Positions 60,755-64,000 of a stretch of 64,000 nucleotides of DNA are shown here, in pieces. The DNA lies in NCBI RefSeq assembly GCF_026341035.1, contig NZ_JAPEOQ010000002.1, positions 4,062,535 to 4,126,534 of the forward strand. The letters are read 5' to 3'. The stretch comes from Streptomyces sp. NBC_01016. Lineage in GTDB: Bacteria > Actinomycetota > Actinomycetes > Streptomycetales > Streptomycetaceae. Position 1 is the stretch's first letter, and each line of letters begins with the position of its first letter. The translations under genes and the position numbers were made by a program. The notes beneath the pieces are model-generated. The model was given only the letters and a program-made list of their open reading frames with translations, was not told the origin of the DNA and did no database searches.

Positions 60755-60872
60755 CGGGCCGAGCGCACGGGCCGCAACCCCTCCACAGGCGAGGCGATCA
60801 CCATCCCCACTGCCTACAGCGTGAAGGCGACCGCGGACTCCAAGCTCAAGAAGGCCGCCAAGAACAAGCAGC
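60755..60872 (+). pseudogene. Remnant of a histone-like HU gene (C-terminal part)
   Basis: The plus strand encodes GRNPSTGEAITIPTAYSVK followed by ATADSKLKKAAKNK, which matches the C-terminal DNA-binding arm and last helix of HU proteins (typically GRNPQTG-x-I-x-IP...KLK-A). No upstream HU sequence or start is present. The surrounding stretch 60641-60995 has no gene. Confidence 0.7.
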
Positions 60873-60995
60873 CCCCTCGAAGCCGGGACGCTGGCGAGGC
60901 ACGCAGACACCTCGCAGACGTGGAACCTCGAGATACCGAGAGACGGCGATGTGTACCGAACCACAATCGGACTCACTAGCCTTACCGCACAAGCG

Positions 60996-63647
60996 TTACG
61001 CCCAGGTGATGCCCAACTCCCTTAGTGCGCCCAGCTGCTCGGCGTCGAGTTTGTCGCGCCGGGTCTTGGTGTTGGTGATCCATACGCCCAGCTTCACAAT
61101 CACTGGCTCCGCTTCGCCGTCGACGGCGATCGGTTCGCTGTGTCCGCGCGGCACCGGCCGGTGGGCGCCTTCCCGCTCGACCCACTGCGTGAGGGCTGTC
61201 AGGCCTCGTTGGAATGCCTGCTGCGCTTTGCTCGGTCCCTTCGTCGTACGAGTGGCTGTCGGGGCGGGCTGGATGCCCAGCTTGGTCAGCCGCTCCTGCT
61301 GCTCGGGAAGGAGCCGTGCCCAGTTGCCCGGCTGCTTCTGCTGCTTCAGCCATTTGCCGATGTCGTCGCTGTCCATGAGTACGCCGGGTGCGATGTCGGG
61401 GAGCCGGCCGTCGGGTTCGTCGGCGGCGAGGTCGGCCAGGACGCGGTAGTGCCGCTGCCAGTCCAGCGGCCACGGGCAGTTCCAGTCCGGGTCGATCTCC
61501 GCTAGCTGCGCCGCACGTACGGCGGCGCGCACCGGGGCCTTGCCCAGGCCGTTCTTCTGCCCCTTCCGGCGGAGGTTGGCGATGTGCTGTCCGACGGGCA
61601 CCAGCGTCTCGCTCTCGCCCCACACTGCGTCCTGGCGGGGTGCGAGGTGTCCGGTGGCCCGCCGGTACGAGCGGAGCGCGGCGAGCTTGTTCTCCCAGGC
61701 TTCCTCGCCCGGCTCCCACGCCATCCCGGCTTCCGGGGCGTCCAGCAGGGTCTTGCGCCGCTCCTCCAGTTCCCCGGCCCGTAGTGCTTTGCGCTGCTGG
61801 TGCACCCACCTGCCGAGGGGGAAGTCCTTGGTGACGCCGACCTCGGTCTCGGCGTCGTAGGGGACGGCGTAGAGGCCGGTGATCTGGTTCTCGGCCCGCC
61901 AGCGCAGCAGGGCTTGGTAGCCCTCCAGCCACACCAGCGACTCGGGCTGGTAGACCCGGGTGCGCAGAAAGGCGGCGATCGTGGCCGCGTCTCTGGGGGA
62001 GGAGAAGCGGAGCAGTACGGACTCGGCAGTGTCGTCCTGCTCCTGGTCGTCGCCGTCATCTTCGCCGCCGGCCCCGACGATCCGGCCGCTCTTGTCCCGC
62101 TGGATGTGGACCGTGCGCTTTCCGCTGGTGAGGGCGCGGGAGGCGAGCTGCTCGACGAGTCGTTCATCATGCGATCGCAGACCCTGGAGCACAGCTACGA
62201 GCGGACGGAACGAGGCGCTGGCGATCATGTCGGTGGGGTTTTCGCCGGGCTTCAGGAACACGGGCACGATGATCCGTGCGACCTTGGTGGAGCCGTCTTT
62301 GTTGAGGCGGAGTGCGCGGCCGATGTTCTGCACGATCTCGACCTGGGAGCCGCGGGTGTCGGCGAAGCAGACGGCTTCCACGCCTCGTTTGCCGGTGATG
62401 TCGACGCCTTCTCCGAGTACGCGACAGCTGGCGAGGAACGCGCGGTGCACGCGCCGGTTGCTGGCGTCGATGCCCTCTGCGAACTGGCGCAGGGCTTCCC
62501 GGCGTTCGGTGACGTGGTGGTCGCCGCACAGCCATGCTGACCAGACGCGCTCTGGTGGTACGTGGCGGCCGGCGTCGAGTTCGTAGAAGTCGGCGTCGAT
62601 CGATGATGCGGGGAGCCGGTCCGCGGCCACCAGGCCGTCCTCGGAGGTGTCGTTGGCGTACAGCTCCGCGGCGGTCTCCGGCAGTTTCTCCGCGAAGGCC
62701 GCTGCTTCCTCCACCTTCTGATGGAAGGTCATCACCGTACGGAGGTTCCACTTCGCGGCGTGTTCCAGGAGTGCGGTCTGGAGCAGGGCCAGGCGCCGGC
62801 CACGCTGCGCCTCTTCGGATTCCCCGAGGACGGGGGAGGGGTCGCGGATCTCGAGGACGTCGATCTCGAATCCGGCGAGGATTTCGCGTTCGATCGCCTC
62901 CGAGAGTCCCAGCTCGGCCAGCCATGGTCCGTAGATCTCGGAGTCCTGGCCCATGGACGCGATCTCCGCCTCCTGGCCGTGCGGGCCCTTCTGCGGGCGG
63001 GGCGCGGCGAGGATGCGGGGGGTTGCGGTGAGGTAGAGCCGGTAGTCGGCGGGGACGCGGGCGTTGTCGTGGATCGCCGCCCATGGCTTGCCAAGATCGC
63101 CTGCGGTTGAGTGCGCCTCGTCGACGATGGCGAGCGAAAAACCGTCCATCCGCTGTCCGTACAGCTGCTCCCCGCCCGCGAGAGCGGCCTCCAGCGGCCC
63201 GCGCACCTTCCGCTGACCCGCAGGGTCGTCGAAGTCCTCGCGGTCCACGAGGGAGGCGTATGTGGCGAGCACGATGACGGGTCCGTGTCCGGCCCACAGG
63301 GCGAGCTGGATCGGGTTGGTGGTGGTGCGCACCCCCAACGCACCCAGGACCGGGTCGTTCTCCAGCGAGCACACCGTGACCATCGGCGCGGTGTGGCCCA
63401 CCAGACGCCAGGCCTCGACGGTCTGCGCGAGCAGGTCCAGGGTCGGCACCATGACCAGGATCCGACCGCCCGCGAACGACTCCAGCGCGCATGCGGCGGC
63501 CGTGATCGTCTTGCCCGAGCCGGTCGCGGACACGATCGTGCCCCGGGCACCCTGCGGGGACACCGGTGCCCTTTCAGGGAACCCCACCCACCGGCGAAAC
63601 GCGGAGCGTTGAGCTACCTGGTGCCCCTTGAGCCGAATCGCTGACAT
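60996..63647 (-). CDS. ttrA: Telomere-proximal superfamily 2 helicase (TtrA-like)
   Basis: An 883-residue helicase. Walker A is IVSATGSGKTITAAAC (about residues 39-54), the DEAH box is AIVDEAHSTAGD, motif III is LYLTATPRI, and motif VI is EIVQNIGRALRL. The C-terminal third holds repeated helicase-associated domains (e.g. WVHQQRKALRAGELEERRKT). It is the last gene before the telomere, the position where ttrA-type helicases stand in Streptomyces; these have been linked to transfer or maintenance of ends. ATG 63647 gives MSAIRLKGHQ. The gene points away from the end. Confidence 0.85.
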   Translation of the reverse strand: MSAIRLKGHQVAQRSAFRRWVGFPERAPVSPQGARGTIVSATGSGKTITAAACALESFAGGRILVMVPTLDLLAQTVEAWRLVGHTAPMVTVCSLENDPVLGALGVRTTTNPIQLALWAGHGPVIVLATYASLVDREDFDDPAGQRKVRGPLEAALAGGEQLYGQRMDGFSLAIVDEAHSTAGDLGKPWAAIHDNARVPADYRLYLTATPRILAAPRPQKGPHGQEAEIASMGQDSEIYGPWLAELGLSEAIEREILAGFEIDVLEIRDPSPVLGESEEAQRGRRLALLQTALLEHAAKWNLRTVMTFHQKVEEAAAFAEKLPETAAELYANDTSEDGLVAADRLPASSIDADFYELDAGRHVPPERVWSAWLCGDHHVTERREALRQFAEGIDASNRRVHRAFLASCRVLGEGVDITGKRGVEAVCFADTRGSQVEIVQNIGRALRLNKDGSTKVARIIVPVFLKPGENPTDMIASASFRPLVAVLQGLRSHDERLVEQLASRALTSGKRTVHIQRDKSGRIVGAGGEDDGDDQEQDDTAESVLLRFSSPRDAATIAAFLRTRVYQPESLVWLEGYQALLRWRAENQITGLYAVPYDAETEVGVTKDFPLGRWVHQQRKALRAGELEERRKTLLDAPEAGMAWEPGEEAWENKLAALRSYRRATGHLAPRQDAVWGESETLVPVGQHIANLRRKGQKNGLGKAPVRAAVRAAQLAEIDPDWNCPWPLDWQRHYRVLADLAADEPDGRLPDIAPGVLMDSDDIGKWLKQQKQPGNWARLLPEQQERLTKLGIQPAPTATRTTKGPSKAQQAFQRGLTALTQWVEREGAHRPVPRGHSEPIAVDGEAEPVIVKLGVWITNTKTRRDKLDAEQLGALRELGITWA

Positions 63648-63728
63648 CTTCGTGCCCCCTCAACGCCTGAATTCATTCAGGCGAGGATCTCACCCCTAGG
63701 GTGTCCCATGCTTCCACCAAAGGTACAT

Positions 63729-63750
63729 GCTGCATCAATTTTGATGCAGC
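63729..63750. promoter_or_regulatory. Perfect AT-rich palindrome upstream of ttrA
   Basis: GCTGCATCAA-tt-TTGATGCAGC is a perfect 10+2+10 inverted repeat, about 80 bp upstream of the helicase start. Its AT content stands out here. It could be an operator or an internal part of the end structure. Confidence 0.55.
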
Positions 63751-63803
63751 TAAGACACCAACACCCCAGACCCCAACCAGCCACACACCTTTGCCGCTAG
63801 CCC

Positions 63804-64000
63804 GGCCCGCGCCAGCGGGCCCAAGTTCCGCAGGCGCAGCCGAAGGAACCCCAGGGCAGCGGACCTGCCCCCAAGGCTGAAGCGCAGCGGAAGCCTCCAG
63901 GTGAGAGCGAAGCTCGAACCCGCTCCGAGAGCGCAGCGAACGGAGCCTCAATCCCCATGCGCAGCATGGGGATTGAGCGGGATGCGCAGCATCCCGCCAG
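63804..64000. other. Chromosome-end telomere with GCA-loop palindromes
   Basis: A series of palindromes: 63804-63821 (loop GCCA), 63825-63849 (inner GGC-GCA-GCC), 63874-63896 (inner GC-GCA-GC), 63905-63915 (GAGC-GAA-GCTC), 63922-63946 (GCTCCG...CGGAGC with inner GC-GCA-GC), 63948-63976 (13-bp stem, GCA loop) and 63977-63997 (9-bp stem, GCA loop). Pur-N-Pur triloops at palindrome centres are the hallmark of archetypal Streptomyces telomeres. As I recall the archetype, the last block corresponds to its third or fourth palindrome, so roughly the outer 80-90 bases are missing. Confidence 0.88.

Noticed and set aside
1..64000. CRISPR array, rRNA, tRNA or phage integrase
   Set aside because: I looked for regularly spaced repeats with unique spacers, cloverleaf patterns and integrase motifs and saw none; the tandem arrays have no spacers.

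Overview
The window is very GC-rich, uses GTG, ATG and occasionally TTG starts with clear Shine-Dalgarno sites, and is full of ATGA/GTGA gene overlaps. Together with a tap-tpg operon, a conservon, a TtrA-like helicase and telomere-type palindromes at the last bases, this points to Streptomyces, or a very close relative, with a linear chromosome (or large linear plasmid). The right edge lies inside a telomere, so the window is the terminal ~64 kb of one arm.

Left part (1-28 kb): intact metabolic genes. A sugar ABC operon (1-1469) is divergent from its LacI regulator. A GntR gene follows, separated from lacI by a 45-bp tandem repeat that carries both stop codons. Next is a nitrogen/amine block (3.8-15.5 kb): two APC permeases, a class III aminotransferase, an NCS1 permease, a flavin amine oxidase paired with an unusual XRE-TetR regulator, a DctA-type carrier and a third APC permease. 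A mannoside locus (15.9-24.9 kb) has a Tat-exported GH130-type enzyme, a cytosolic GH38 alpha-mannosidase, a complete sugar ABC transporter and a divergent ROK regulator. A DUF3291 gene, an ArsR-like regulator with a cysteine cluster and a Ser/Thr kinase close this part.

Middle part (28-49 kb): subtelomeric accessory DNA with gene decay and many short-period repeats. It holds a broken AfsR-like NB-ARC regulator, secreted proteins of unknown role, a MITE-like element, an alpha/beta hydrolase, the tap-tpg telomere-capping operon followed by a perfect (CCGAAG)42 array, a methyltransferase, a MerR/SDR divergent pair with a clear operator, an LAETG wall-anchored protein, a cold-shock gene, an amber-interrupted DHA2 transporter with an NADP oxidoreductase and a polysaccharide deacetylase, and an AraC regulator.

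Right part (49-64 kb): a conservon (cvnA-B-C-D plus two P450s and a crotonase) in which CvnB is a fused double roadblock protein; the tail of an Imm49-like immunity gene; then a compact string of nine small, translationally coupled membrane-protein genes (56.9-59.1 kb) that fall into two repeating families. I recognise none of the nine, and this string is the best candidate for an undescribed system. Remnants (split small gene, HU tail), a GNAT enzyme and the TtrA-like helicase follow, and the sequence ends in GCA-loop palindromes.

Functional links: transporters and enzymes sit beside matching regulators with visible candidate operators. Tap, Tpg, the helicase and the terminal palindromes form the replicon-end maintenance set. 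No tRNA, rRNA or CRISPR array was seen.
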